NCBI RefSeq assembly: GCF_010993985.1
Contig: NZ_WINH01000009.1
Coordinates: 1-64,000, forward strand
DNA length: 64,000 bases
Source of the DNA: Paraferrimonas sp. SM1919
Lineage (GTDB): Bacteria; Pseudomonadota; Gammaproteobacteria; Enterobacterales; Shewanellaceae
Direction: 5' to 3'
Shown here: piece by piece, positions 37,216 through 46,587 of the stretch
Position numbering within the stretch: the first letter of the stretch is position 1
Layout of the letters: the number at the start of each line of letters is the position of its first letter
Made by a program: the position numbers and the translations under genes
The notes under the pieces: generated by a model
What the model was told of the DNA's origin: nothing
Databases searched by the model: none
The model's input: the letters and a program-made list of their open reading frames with translations, nothing else

Positions 37216-37716
37216 CTACTTCGGACTTGGCAAAGCGACATTAACAACATAATTATCTTTCAACCAGTTACGCCCAATAAGCAATTTATAGGACATTTTA
37301 CTGCGGTCTCGTAAATTTACCTTTATTTTTCGCTCAAGGCCCTTGTAGCCCACATCTAACTCAACCATATAACGTATTTCCTCTCCTTGGGAGTTACGGA
37401 TCCTAGATGTTTCTACAATCACCGCCGAAATCGCAACACTTTGGCCATCTTCGTTGAGTGAAGTAAATTCAATAGTTTTACCCACATTCTTTTTCTTATC
37501 ATCGACACCATCGATTACATGCATATCGATTGCATGTAATGAAGTTTCTACCGCACCTGTATCGATTCGGGCATGATATTCAAGGCCAGATTGACGAACA
37601 CTCAAAATTTCAGTCGGGCCAATCTCAGGTAATGCATGTTTACCGCTAGGGCAAGCGGTTAACAATCCAACCGTCATTAAAAGTGCAACAGCTTGAGTAA
37701 AGCGTTTAACGGACAT
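37216..37716 (-). CDS. Retropepsin-like (Zn_protease family) lipoprotein
   Basis: This 166-residue lipoprotein has a signal peptide and lipobox LLTAC (Cys22). The mature part is a retropepsin-like aspartic fold: Asp52 in ARIDTGAVETSLHA, the flap region and the family end LIGRNWLKD near 150. The family (PF05618) is annotated as ATP-dependent zinc protease, but the D-T-G motif points to an aspartic protease related to retropepsin. The gene is alone here, whereas a paralogue at 59075 lies in an operon with an inactive transglutaminase and a RimK-like ligase. Both probably act in the periplasm. Confidence 0.82.
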   Translation of the reverse strand: MSVKRFTQAVALLMTVGLLTACPSGKHALPEIGPTEILSVRQSGLEYHARIDTGAVETSLHAIDMHVIDGVDDKKKNVGKTIEFTSLNEDGQSVAISAVIVETSRIRNSQGEEIRYMVELDVGYKGLERKIKVNLRDRSKMSYKLLIGRNWLKDNYVVNVALPSPK

Positions 37717-37930
37717 ATAAAAAGCTCCAGAGCTAACTTAAAAAGATTATCTTTATGAACACCGTAATAGAACTTAATTTTAGTCATTAATAAAGTTTAA
37801 CGCTGCAAAACTGTGTCACAGAGCTCATTTGTTTGAAACTTTACACAATGAAACTGTTTTTGGGGGAATGCTATGATGGTAACAACGCATGGCTGTAAAT
37901 CTTGGTTTGGTGAGTAATATGACCTAAAAG

Positions 37931-37959
37931 CTGAGATGCCCTTAAACAGGTCATCTCAG
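37931..37959 (-). terminator. Possible rluC terminator
   Basis: CTGAGATG (37931-37938) and CATCTCAG (37952-37959) form a perfect 8-bp stem with a 13-base loop, ~20 bases after the rluC stop. The following T-run is weak (CTTTTAGG). Confidence 0.5.
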
Positions 37960-37977
37960 TTTGACTGTGATTGCAAA

Positions 37978-38943
37978 TTAACTCTTTTTATTTCTATAAG
38001 TAAGCTTATCAAGTAAAGCCTGTAAATGTGGTGCCAGTGGCGCCTTTGCTGTAATGCGCTGTTCTGTATTAGGGTGAGTAAAGGTTAACTCAACTGCATG
38101 TAAGAATAACCGCTCTAACCCTAGGTTTTTCATTTGCTCCGTAAACGCTTCATTACCGTATTTATCATCGTGGGCGATGGGATGTCCCTTTGACTGAGTA
38201 TGCACACGAATTTGATGGGTACGCCCAGTAACAGGGCTTGCCTTAACTAACGTGGCACCTTGATATTCTTTCTCAATTGCAAAACGTGTTTCACAGGCCT
38301 TTCCCTCTGGGTGCACCCTGACAATTCGTTCACCTGATGGCAAAAGTTTTTTTAATAGTGGCACTTTTACCACTTTATCTTTCGGATCCCAATCACCATC
38401 AACTAACGCTAGATAATGCTTACGCATTGTTTTTTGACGTAACTGATCATGTAAGTGCCTTAATGCACTACGTTTTTTTGCCACCAACAAACAACCAGAA
38501 GTATCTTTATCCAAACGATGGACCAATTCTAGGAATCGCTGCTTTGGCCTTAAGGAGCGTAATCCTTCAATAACGCCAAATTTGACACCAGAACCACCAT
38601 GCACGGCAATAAACGCTGGTTTATTGACCACCATTAAATGCTCGTCTTCATAAACAATCGCATCCTCTAATTGCGAAACCTTATTAAGTGACGGAGGCGG
38701 TAATGCTTGTGATTCTGATACTCGCATTGGTGGCACTCTGACAATGTCGCCCTCTTGAAGCTTGTATTCTGGTTTAATTCTTTTTTTATTTACACGAACC
38801 TCACCTTTACGGATCACACGGTAAATTAGAGATTTGGGTACCCCTTTTTGGCGGGTACGAAGAAAGTTGTCGATACGCTGACCATGATATTCAGCATCAA
38901 TCTCGACAAAATCAACGCTTATGGCTTTTTGCTCTGTTTTCAT
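37978..38943 (-). CDS. rluC: 23S rRNA pseudouridine synthase RluC
   Basis: This 321-residue enzyme makes pseudouridines in 23S rRNA helix 39. The S4 domain is N-terminal (~20-75: IDNFLRTRQKGVPKSLIYR), and the RluA-type catalytic domain carries Asp145 in VHRLDKDTSGCLLVAKK. RTHQIRVH and the C-terminal HAVELTF segment are intact. It is divergent from rne, the same arrangement as in E. coli, sharing the ~620-base intergenic region. Confidence 0.93.
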   Translation of the reverse strand: MKTEQKAISVDFVEIDAEYHGQRIDNFLRTRQKGVPKSLIYRVIRKGEVRVNKKRIKPEYKLQEGDIVRVPPMRVSESQALPPPSLNKVSQLEDAIVYEDEHLMVVNKPAFIAVHGGSGVKFGVIEGLRSLRPKQRFLELVHRLDKDTSGCLLVAKKRSALRHLHDQLRQKTMRKHYLALVDGDWDPKDKVVKVPLLKKLLPSGERIVRVHPEGKACETRFAIEKEYQGATLVKASPVTGRTHQIRVHTQSKGHPIAHDDKYGNEAFTEQMKNLGLERLFLHAVELTFTHPNTEQRITAKAPLAPHLQALLDKLTYRNKKS

Positions 38944-39561
38944 AGGGGCAATTGTACTTCAAAAAAGTGGTTGTTGCTGACCATTTTCAATCTAAAAATC
39001 GCTGACTACACAATTGTGCACAAAAATTAACATAATATAACCTCAAGACATGATTTTAGGTTTAAAATGAAGCGGATGTGATGTTCATGATTGCTCTATC
39101 ACAATACAATTGCTATAGTGTCAATTACTGCATTAGAGCCCAATTTGGGATGCAGATTGATAATTCGCTTGAAAATTTTAGGTCGGTACCCAGCAATATT
39201 TGATTCGTGTTCCTATTCCAAGGGGGATAGGCATATAAACCCACACGAATAGACCATAAGTCCTATCAAGCTAAAAATAAAAGAATTATCCACCCTTAAG
39301 TAGGTTATTAAAATTAAACCGTTACAATAGGGCAGTGCTAAGTGCACAGTGAAAAATCCAATGATTTTTTGGGATTGGTTGAGCATCAACGAGTTCCTTT
39401 ATGTTTGATCTGAAACATAATTGAAAATATAGACAATGCCACGCTGAGAAAGCGTCTTACAACCTTGATACCCAGTTCGTAATAGTCGTGAGACTATATT
39501 TTGCACAGAACCACCCACTTGCTTACCCCTATTGTGACCTAAAAAGAGATTTTTTCGTCGC
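38944..39561 (+). promoter_or_regulatory. rluC/rne intergenic region with rne leader hairpins
   Basis: This 618-base gene-free region is dominated by the long rne 5' untranslated region expected from E. coli, where RNase E binds its own leader and limits its synthesis. Visible stems close to the gene are ACGCT/AGCGT (39441-39445/39451-39455, loop GAGAA) and ATAGTC/GACTAT (39482-39487/39492-39497) with a GTGA tetraloop. A longer CCAAT/ATTGG stem lies near 39358-39378. These may form the autoregulatory element (Rfam rne5, not verified). Confidence 0.55.
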
Positions 39562-42500
39562 ATGAAACGCATGTTAATCAATGCAACTCAATCTGAAGAG
39601 TTGCGTGTTGCCCTAGTCGATGGGCAACGTCTTTATGATCTGGACATTGAAAGTCCTGGTCATGAACAAAAAAAGGCTAATATTTATAAAGGTAAAATCA
39701 CCCGAGTGGAGCCCCACCTAGAGGCTGCGTTTGTAGATTATGGTGCTGATCGCCATGGTTTTTTACCCCTTAAAGAAATCGCCAGAGAGTACTTCCCAGA
39801 AGGCTATAGCTTCCAAGGTCGCCCGAATATTAAAGAAGTGATCAAAGAAGGCCAGGAAGTCATCATCCAAATTGATAAAGAAGAACGCGGCAACAAAGGT
39901 GCGGCTCTAACTACCTTTATCTCACTTGCTGGTTCATACTTGGTATTAATGCCAAATAATCCTCGTGCAGGTGGCATTTCACGTCGTATCGAAGGTGATG
40001 AGCGCACTCAACTAAAAGCCGCTCTTGCTCAACTTGAATTACCAAAAGGTATGGGGCTTATTGTACGTACCGCGGGTGTAGGCAAAGAAGCACAAGAATT
40101 AGCAGATGATCTAAACTACCTTCTTAATCACTGGCAAAACATTAAAACTATTGCCAATGACCGTGCGGCTCCTTTCTTAATACACCAAGAAAGCAATGTC
40201 ATTATGCGCGCCATTCGTGATTACCTTCGCCGTGATGTGGGTGAAATCCTGATCGATCATGAACGCAGCTTTAATGAAGCACGTCAACACATTGAACTTG
40301 CTCGTCCGGACTTCCTAGATAAAGTTAAACTTTATAAATCTGAAGTTCCACTGTTTACCCATTATCAAATTGAAACTCAAATTGAATCCGCGTTTCAACG
40401 TGAGGTAACTCTACCTTCGGGTGGCTCAATCGTTATCGATCCAACAGAGGCGATGACATCAATCGATATTAACTCTGCCCGAGCAAACAAGGGTGGCGAT
40501 ATCGAAGAAACCGCATTAAATACCAACCTTGAAGCAGCAGATGAAATTGCTCGTCAATTGCGTCTTCGTGACTTAGGTGGCTTAGTGGTCATCGACTTTA
40601 TTGATATGGGGCCAACCCGCCATCAACGTGAAGTCGAAAACCGTATGCGTGATGCTGTTCGTCAAGACCGTGCACGTATTCAACTAGGTCGTATCTCTCG
40701 CTTTGGTCTAATGGAAATGTCGCGTCAGCGTCTACGCCCTAGCCTAGGTGAGTCTTCTGCCCATATTTGTCCTCGCTGTAATGGTCAAGGCACCATCCGT
40801 GGTATTGAATCATTGGCGCTGTCAATACTTCGTCTTATGGAAGAAGAAGCAATCAAAGAAAATACTTCACAAATTGAAGTCATTGTTCCAGTTGATGTCG
40901 CTGCTTTCTTACTAAACGAAAAGCGCAAAGCCATTCGCATTACTGAACAACGTCATAATGTTGAACTGTATGTCATCCCTGACAAGCACATGCTGACGCC
41001 AGAATACAAAATGACTCGCCATCGTAAAGATGACACCGTTGATGAGGTTAGCTACGAGCGTACCCCTGCACCTGTTAATGACCTTTACGAGCCAAGAAAG
41101 CTAGAGCGTAAAGAATCAGACAAGCCGGCATTAAGCGGTTTCGCTGAACCTAGCACTAAAGCCAAGCTAAAGAAAGCACCACAAAAGTCACGTTCCAAAG
41201 CTAAGGTGAAATCTGATAAGCCTGGCTTATTCGCAAGATTAGCCGCTGCTATTGTTGGACTATTTTCTTCTGAAGAAGAGCAAAAGCAGTCTAAAAACAA
41301 GCGCCATCAGAAAGGCAATCAGCGTCGTAATAATCGTAATGATAAACGTAACGATCGTCGTCCTAAGCAAACTAATCGTGGCAAAGAATCACCACAAGAG
41401 CGATTATTACGCGAGAAAGAAGAGAATCAAAAGCGTATCGACTCTGAAGGCCGTCGCACCACAAAAGAGCAGCGTCGCAAGCCTAAAGCTAAAGTTGATG
41501 CCGAAGGTGAAAACAAACAACCGCCAGCTCAAGCTTCTAAAGAAGAAGTGAGAGAGCGCCGCAGTCGTCGTAATCTTCGCAAAAAGGTTCGTATTGAAAA
41601 CGAGCAAACTCCCGTAGAAAGCACGGTAACGCCAACAGCTGATGTTGTTGTAGCACCTTCAGAGCCGCCTGTAGAAAATATTCAAGTACAAGTGGACAAT
41701 GCTGCTACAACTGAACAAAGCCAAGAGCAACGTAAAGACAATGGCCGCCGTAATCGCCGTAGCCCGCGCCATCTCAGAGCATCAGGTCAACGTCGTAGAC
41801 GTGATAATGATTCAGAGAAGTCAGAGACCATCATTGAAGATAGTACTCCACTTCAACTTGATCTTAATGAAGTTCAAGAGCAGCAGGCTATTGAGGTTGT
41901 AATTCCAAACAATGATGTCGCACCAACTCCAGTTGTTGAGGCAGAAACGGTTCCGGTTGCTGAAGCGGAAACCACAGCGGTTGCTGAAGCGGAAACCACA
42001 GCGGTTGCTGATGCTGAAACCGCAGCGGCGACTGACGCTGAAACCGCAGCGGTTGCTGACGCTGAAACCGCAGCGGCGACTGACGCTGAAACCACTGCGG
42101 TTGCTGAAACTGAAACCACTGCGGCGACTGACGCTGAAACCACTGCGGCGACTGACGCTGAAACCACTGCGGCGACTGACGCTGAAACCGCAGCGGCAGC
42201 TGACGCTGAAACCACAGCGGCGACTGACGCTGAAACCACAGCGGTGACTGACGCTGAAACCACAGCGGCGACTGACGCTGAAACCGCAGCGGTTGCTGAC
42301 GCTGAAACCGCAGCGGCGACTGAAGCTGAAACCGCAGCGGCAGCTGAAGTTGAAACCGCAGCAGCAGCTGAAGTTGAAACGAAAGCAACGACTGATTTAG
42401 ATGAACAAACCGCTACCCGCTCAAGCTCAAAAGCTGCAAACCGTTATGCTAATATGACGCTTGCTGATGCGGCTAACGCCATCGCAGAGCCTAGCTATAA

Positions 42501-42621
42501 TCAACCTGCTCCAGAGTTTGCGGCTAACACACAAATTCAAGCGGAAGTGATTTCAACTAATGTTAATGAGTCTCGTTACCAGAATATGGTGAATGCTCAT
42601 ATGGCTAATCCTAAAGTGTAA
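39562..42621 (+). CDS. rne: Ribonuclease E
   Basis: The 1019-residue endonuclease starts mRNA decay and matures rRNA and tRNA. The S1 domain is near 37-120. The catalytic domain has Asp residues in [17 protein letters not shown] (~300-316) and VVIDFIDM (~342-349). The zinc link CPRC has Cys403 and Cys406. The C-terminal half (~510-1019) is disordered: basic Arg/Lys-rich segments (~540-760) for RNA and partner binding, then an acidic 19-copy repeat. The final conserved motif [16 protein letters not shown] is probably the PNPase-binding site region. The start [21 protein letters not shown] is typical. Confidence 0.97.
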   Translation: MKRMLINATQSEELRVALVDGQRLYDLDIESPGHEQKKANIYKGKITRVEPHLEAAFVDYGADRHGFLPLKEIAREYFPEGYSFQGRPNIKEVIKEGQEVIIQIDKEERGNKGAALTTFISLAGSYLVLMPNNPRAGGISRRIEGDERTQLKAALAQLELPKGMGLIVRTAGVGKEAQELADDLNYLLNHWQNIKTIANDRAAPFLIHQESNVIMRAIRDYLRRDVGEILIDHERSFNEARQHIELARPDFLDKVKLYKSEVPLFTHYQIETQIESAFQREVTLPSGGSIVIDPTEAMTSIDINSARANKGGDIEETALNTNLEAADEIARQLRLRDLGGLVVIDFIDMGPTRHQREVENRMRDAVRQDRARIQLGRISRFGLMEMSRQRLRPSLGESSAHICPRCNGQGTIRGIESLALSILRLMEEEAIKENTSQIEVIVPVDVAAFLLNEKRKAIRITEQRHNVELYVIPDKHMLTPEYKMTRHRKDDTVDEVSYERTPAPVNDLYEPRKLERKESDKPALSGFAEPSTKAKLKKAPQKSRSKAKVKSDKPGLFARLAAAIVGLFSSEEEQKQSKNKRHQKGNQRRNNRNDKRNDRRPKQTNRGKESPQERLLREKEENQKRIDSEGRRTTKEQRRKPKAKVDAEGENKQPPAQASKEEVRERRSRRNLRKKVRIENEQTPVESTVTPTADVVVAPSEPPVENIQVQVDNAATTEQSQEQRKDNGRRNRRSPRHLRASGQRRRRDNDSEKSETIIEDSTPLQLDLNEVQEQQAIEVVIPNNDVAPTPVVEAETVPVAEAETTAVAEAETTAVADAETAAATDAETAAVADAETAAATDAETTAVAETETTAATDAETTAATDAETTAATDAETAAAADAETTAATDAETTAVTDAETTAATDAETAAVADAETAAATEAETAAAAEVETAAAAEVETKATTDLDEQTATRSSSKAANRYANMTLADAANAIAEPSYNQPAPEFAANTQIQAEVISTNVNESRYQNMVNAHMANPKV
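41941..42396 (+). repeat. 19-copy 24-bp tandem repeat in rne
   Basis: Nineteen consecutive units of 24 bases (period exact) encode an 8-residue unit such as AETTAATD, with variants AETAAVAD and AETTAVAE. The copy-to-copy identity is high, so copy number could change by slippage. The repeat codes for an acidic, helix-prone segment in the disordered scaffold. It also opens both other frames, giving long chance frames on either strand. Confidence 0.95.
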
Positions 42622-42642
42622 ACCTAGGGTATAGCCTCATAT

Positions 42643-42672
42643 AAAGGGAAGCCAATGCTTCCCTTTTTTATG
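42643..42672 (+). terminator. rne terminator
   Basis: AAAGGGAAGC (42643-42652) pairs with GCTTCCCTTT (42657-42666) around CAAT, followed by TTT. It lies ~20 bases after the rne stop. Confidence 0.88.
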
Positions 42673-42739
42673 CGACCGCTTGCTATTTTTAACAAAAACC
42701 TTACACTCCACTCAAATTATAAAATCAACTGGAAGTACT

Positions 42740-44296
42740 ATGTTTGATATAGATAAACCTACCAATTATAGTCCTAGGGCAGATATTCTTTCTGGACTGA
42801 CTGTTGCCCTTGCTCTTGTACCTGAGGCAGTCGCTTTTGCTTTTGTGGCGGGCGTAGAACCTATGGTAGGGCTTTATGCTGCATTTATTGTTGGCTTAAT
42901 CACCTCATTATTTGGCGGCCGACCAGGCATGATTTCTGGTGCAACTGGCGCCATGGCCGTTGTGATGGTAGCACTGGTTGCAAGCCATGGGGTTCAATAC
43001 TTGTTTGCCGCTGTGGTATTAACTGGTCTGATACAAATTCTGGCAGGCGTGTTTAAACTAGGGAAGTTTATTCGCATCGTCCCTCGCCCAGTAATGATAG
43101 GCTTTGTGAATGGTTTAGCCATCGTCATCTTACTGGCACAAATGGGACAGTTTAAAACCTACAATCCAGATGGCACGATGCAATGGCTAACCGGTACCCC
43201 TTTATACATTATGTTAGCGTTAGTCACTTTAACTATGGCCATCATTCACTTCTTGCCAAAATTGACGACTGCGATCCCATCGTCATTAGCAGCAATTGTT
43301 ACCGTTAGTCTCATTTCCATAGGCTTTAACCTTGATACCGCCAACGTTGTAGATTTTGTTAAAGGCATGAGCGGCAACCCGGATGCAACCATTGCCGGTA
43401 GTCTGCCACAATTTAGCATCCCACAGGTGCCGTTCTCTTTTGAAACCCTTTACATTATCGCCCCTTACTCATTTGTATTAGCTGCGGTAGGTTTAATCGA
43501 GTCGTTATTGACCTTGACTGTCGTTGATGAAATGACTGGAACACGCGGACGTTCCAATAAGGAATGTTTAGGACAAGGCGCAGCTAATATCACTAGTGGC
43601 TTCTTTGGCGCTATGGGTGGCTGTGCCATGATTGGACAATCAATGATCAATGTTAACTCCGGTGGCCGAGGACGTTTATCTGGATTTACCGCTGCAGTAG
43701 CTCTACTTATGTTTATCTTATTTGCCGCACCGTTGATCGAACAGATCCCTCTGGCTGCCCTTGTCGGGGTGATGTTTATGGTAGTATTGGGAACTTTTGA
43801 ATGGGCTTCGTTCAAAATGATGCGCCAAGTACCTAAGCAAGATGCCTTTGTTATTATTTTAGTAACCGTAGTCACAGTATTTACTGACTTAGCCTTTGCG
43901 GTATTCGTCGGCGTAATCGTTTCGGCATTAGTATTTGCTTGGGAACATGCCAAACATATCTTAGTTCACACTCATATCGACCAACATGGTCAGAAAATAT
44001 ACGAATTAGATGGACCGCTATTCTTTGGTTCTGTAGCTGGCTTCCTTGAGTTATTTGACAACCACAATGATCCACAAGATGTCATTGTTGATTTTGGCCG
44101 CTCTCGTGTATGCGACCAATCAGCACTTGAGGCTATTGATACTCTGGCTGAACGTTACTTAAAAGTTGGCAAGCGTCTACACCTTCGCCATCTATCAAAA
44201 GACTGCCAAATACTATTAAACAAAGCAGGTAGTTTAGTTGAAGTCAATGTGATTGAAGATCCGACCTATAAGGTAGCTTCTGATAAATTAGCATAA
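42740..44296 (+). CDS. SulP-family anion transporter with STAS domain
   Basis: This 518-residue inner-membrane protein has 12-14 helices and a C-terminal STAS domain (~430-518, with [20 protein letters not shown]). The SulP start [20 protein letters not shown] (~14-33) is the family signature, and [10 protein letters not shown] and [20 protein letters not shown] are typical. The start is set at the ATG at 42740 (MFDIDKP), with GGAAG upstream. Members carry sulfate, bicarbonate or dicarboxylates, and this one lacks a fused carbonic anhydrase. It is a single gene between rne and abgT. Confidence 0.9.
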   Translation: MFDIDKPTNYSPRADILSGLTVALALVPEAVAFAFVAGVEPMVGLYAAFIVGLITSLFGGRPGMISGATGAMAVVMVALVASHGVQYLFAAVVLTGLIQILAGVFKLGKFIRIVPRPVMIGFVNGLAIVILLAQMGQFKTYNPDGTMQWLTGTPLYIMLALVTLTMAIIHFLPKLTTAIPSSLAAIVTVSLISIGFNLDTANVVDFVKGMSGNPDATIAGSLPQFSIPQVPFSFETLYIIAPYSFVLAAVGLIESLLTLTVVDEMTGTRGRSNKECLGQGAANITSGFFGAMGGCAMIGQSMINVNSGGRGRLSGFTAAVALLMFILFAAPLIEQIPLAALVGVMFMVVLGTFEWASFKMMRQVPKQDAFVIILVTVVTVFTDLAFAVFVGVIVSALVFAWEHAKHILVHTHIDQHGQKIYELDGPLFFGSVAGFLELFDNHNDPQDVIVDFGRSRVCDQSALEAIDTLAERYLKVGKRLHLRHLSKDCQILLNKAGSLVEVNVIEDPTYKVASDKLA

Positions 44297-44313
44297 CAGC
44301 AAAGGTAACGATT

Positions 44314-44343
44314 AACCCAGTTCACTCGAACTGGGTTTTTTTT
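44314..44343 (+). terminator. sulP terminator
   Basis: AACCCAGTTC (44314-44323) pairs with GAACTGGGTT (44328-44337) around ACTC, followed by six T. It lies ~17 bases past the SulP stop. Confidence 0.9.
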
Positions 44344-44522
44344 AGCTTCTGCCAACACTGACTACCGTCTGCATCAACACTTGCGACTAACCATTAAGAG
44401 TGATCCCTTTACACAGCACAAGTTATTATAATCGCTACTTAAATTTTAGTGTTGTCACCATGGAACTGTGAATCTCCCCAAGGAACTGGGCCAGCTATAC
44501 TGACATCACAAGGATTAAATTT

Positions 44523-44636
44523 ATGTTCTTCGATCTGATTAAAACTCAAACAAACTTCTGGAATGCTGGCTATTATAATAATTGCTATACTGCTCAATTC
44601 AGTGGCATTAGTTATTTAGCAAGTTACCAGATCTAA
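44523..44636 (+). CDS. Candidate small protein, 37 residues
   Basis: An ATG at 44523 with AGGA (44511-44514) 8 bases upstream opens a 37-codon frame to TAA at 44634-44636. The product starts MFFDLIKTQT and is rich in Tyr, Asn and Ser. A TATAAT (44427-44432) lies ~90 bases upstream, without a good -35 box. It is followed by the bidirectional terminator at 44654-44682, so it could be a stand-alone small transcript. No family is known. Confidence 0.4.
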   Translation: MFFDLIKTQTNFWNAGYYNNCYTAQFSGISYLASYQI

Positions 44637-44653
44637 CAATGATCAATCGATTA

Positions 44654-44686
44654 AAAAGGCTTGGATTTCATCCAAGCCTTTTCTTT
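44654..44686 (-). terminator. abgT terminator (bidirectional)
   Basis: AAAAGGCTTGGAT (44654-44666) pairs perfectly with ATCCAAGCCTTTT (44670-44682) around TTC, a 13-bp stem. On the minus strand the T-run continues (TTTTTAATCG). It lies ~5 bases from the transporter stop. Confidence 0.9.
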
Positions 44687-46222
44687 TTAGATACTGTAAG
44701 TGTAACTTGCTCCAATTCCGAGTGGGATCCCTAAGCCCCAATACAGCAGCAAAAATAACGTCCACAAAACTAAAAACAAAATGGAATACGGCAGCATCAT
44801 TGCCGCTAAAGTGCCTATACCTGCTTTGGAAACATATTTCTGACAGAATACGACAACAAGTGGAAAATAAGGCATTAAGGGAGTAATAATGTTGGTACTA
44901 GAATCACCAATGCGATAAGCAGCTTGAGCCAAATCAGGGCCAATACCTAACTGCATCAACATAGGTAAAAATATCGGTGCCAGCAGAGCCCATTTCGCCG
45001 AAGCACTGCCTACAAATAAATTGATAAAACCAGTTAATACTATAATTCCAGTGACCGTGACTCCTGCAGGAAGGGCTAAGACTTTAAGGGCTTCAGCCCC
45101 CTTAAGTGCTAATAAAATACCTAGGTTAGATTGGCTAAAAGCATAGATAAACTGAGCAATAAAGAACATGATCACTAAGTAATAGCCCATTGATGTCATG
45201 GCTTTACTCATACCCTCCACAAATTCTTTAGAATTTCGGATGGTACCTATTACTATGCCATAAACCACACCTGGAATTAAAAATAACAAGAAAATCAATG
45301 GCACAATAGACTTCATTAACGGTGCACTAAAGGCGGTTAGACTGCCATCGGCGCCACGCCATGGGGAGTCCACAGGCACCGTAGCTAATAGCATGAGGCC
45401 AATACCAACGAATACAGACACTAATGACCAACGTAAGGCTTTTTTCTCTTTATCATTAAGGGGATCCATTGAAGGAATGGCCCCTACATCACCGTCTACT
45501 TTATTGCCCTCAAGTTTTGGCTCTACAATTTTATCGGTAATGAACCAACCTAACAGTATGATCAAAATAGATGAAGCCGCTGTAAAGTAATAATTATTTA
45601 AAGGATTCAAGACTACATTAGGGTCGAGAATTTGCGCACCTGCCTGAGAAATACCCTGGAGCATGGGATCTAAAGATGATGGGACAAAGTTAGCAGAGAA
45701 CCCTCCTGAAACCCCCGCAAAAGCCGCTGCGATACCAGCAAGAGGATGGCGCCCAGCTGCGTAAAAAATTACCCCACCTAAAGGGATCACTAACACATAA
45801 CCTGCGTCAACCGCAGAATGGCTGACAATACCCACCATAATAATCATCGGAGTCAACAACCATTTGGCGGTTACCGCCAAAAGGCCACGCAAACCTGCAT
45901 TAATAAAACCAGAATACTCTGCAACGCCAATACCTAACATTGCGACTAGCACCACCCCAACTGGATGAAAATGGGAAAAATTGGTCACCATATTCGAGAA
46001 CAAATCAGCAATAGCCGCACCGGATAGTTGGTTTTTAATTTGCAGTGATTCACCCGTTCTTGGGTCAATGGCATTGAAATCTACCCCTGCTAGCGCCCAT
46101 GAGCAAAGCCAAACAATAGCTAAAAGAAAAATAAATAACACGGCAGGATCAGGGAGCTTATTCCCCATCACTTCCACTTTATTAAGGATCCTCTGGACTC
46201 GTGTGTTGGTTTGTTCCGTCAT
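44687..46222 (-). CDS. AbgT-family transporter
   Basis: This 511-residue inner-membrane protein has about 10-12 helices. LNKVEVMGNKLPDPAVLFIFLL (~13-34) is the AbgT start, and the SHSAVDAGYVLVIPLGGVIF (~140-159), GVSGGFSANF (~170-179) and DSSTNIITPLMPYFPLV (~453-469) segments are conserved. E. coli AbgT imports p-aminobenzoyl-glutamate, a folate breakdown product; relatives export sulfonamides, so direction and substrate are uncertain. No abgAB hydrolase genes are next to it. It is downstream of a TonB receptor on the same strand, separated by a terminator and a repeat-rich gap. Confidence 0.9.
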   Translation of the reverse strand: MTEQTNTRVQRILNKVEVMGNKLPDPAVLFIFLLAIVWLCSWALAGVDFNAIDPRTGESLQIKNQLSGAAIADLFSNMVTNFSHFHPVGVVLVAMLGIGVAEYSGFINAGLRGLLAVTAKWLLTPMIIMVGIVSHSAVDAGYVLVIPLGGVIFYAAGRHPLAGIAAAFAGVSGGFSANFVPSSLDPMLQGISQAGAQILDPNVVLNPLNNYYFTAASSILIILLGWFITDKIVEPKLEGNKVDGDVGAIPSMDPLNDKEKKALRWSLVSVFVGIGLMLLATVPVDSPWRGADGSLTAFSAPLMKSIVPLIFLLFLIPGVVYGIVIGTIRNSKEFVEGMSKAMTSMGYYLVIMFFIAQFIYAFSQSNLGILLALKGAEALKVLALPAGVTVTGIIVLTGFINLFVGSASAKWALLAPIFLPMLMQLGIGPDLAQAAYRIGDSSTNIITPLMPYFPLVVVFCQKYVSKAGIGTLAAMMLPYSILFLVLWTLFLLLYWGLGIPLGIGASYTYSI

Positions 46223-46542
46223 GTTAAAACTCCCTGTTAACTGATCTCATTCATTGCTCAATGAACAATGATTCAATTTGTTGGATCTTTTATACAGGAA
46301 AAAATTAATAGATGCGAGAGCGGCTTCGCCTTCGAGCACGCCTTCCAGCTTTTGGCACGGGCTACCCCCTCTTGCTTCGCAGCAACGCTGCTTTAGAACG
46401 CTTCGCTGTAGCCTACTGCTTCTCATATTCCTATCAGTAAAGGCAAACCGCAGTAACGACCTAAGGTCGTGCCAATGAAACCAAGTTAGATACGAAAGCG
46501 GCGAAGCCAAGAAGGAGCGACCTGATGGGAAGCATATAAAAA
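46223..46542. repeat. GC-rich palindromic repeat block between TonB receptor and abgT
   Basis: This ~320-base stretch is not coding. It holds several short stems: AGCGGCTTCGCC, GCAACGCTGC, CGACCTAAGGTCG (46458-46470) and GGCGAAGCC. The word GCTTCGC recurs, once also as its reverse complement. GC content is higher than in neighbouring genes. The style matches the block at 20524-20605 and suggests REP-like repeats. The promoter of abgT must lie in its left part, close to 46250. Confidence 0.55.
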
Positions 46543-46567
46543 AGGCCCTAACCTGAGGTTAGGGCCT
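46543..46567 (-). terminator. TonB receptor terminator
   Basis: AGGCCCTAACC (46543-46553) pairs with GGTTAGGGCCT (46557-46567) around TGA, followed by TTTTTT on the minus strand. It lies ~20 bases after the receptor stop. Confidence 0.92.
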
Positions 46568-46587
46568 ATCAAGATTACAACAACATC

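Noticed and set aside
41874..42388. Long open frames on the minus strand and in other plus frames over the rne tail
   Set aside because: They are produced by the 24-bp period, a multiple of three that keeps every frame open; the products are monotonous (Val-Ser-Ala or Gln-Arg-Pro repeats).
41941..42396. Possible CRISPR array
   Set aside because: The units are adjacent with no spacers, and encode one continuous protein segment of rne.
46247..46510. 87- and 66-codon frames in the palindromic block before abgT
   Set aside because: Both are made of the short GC-rich repeats and the products have no protein-like character.
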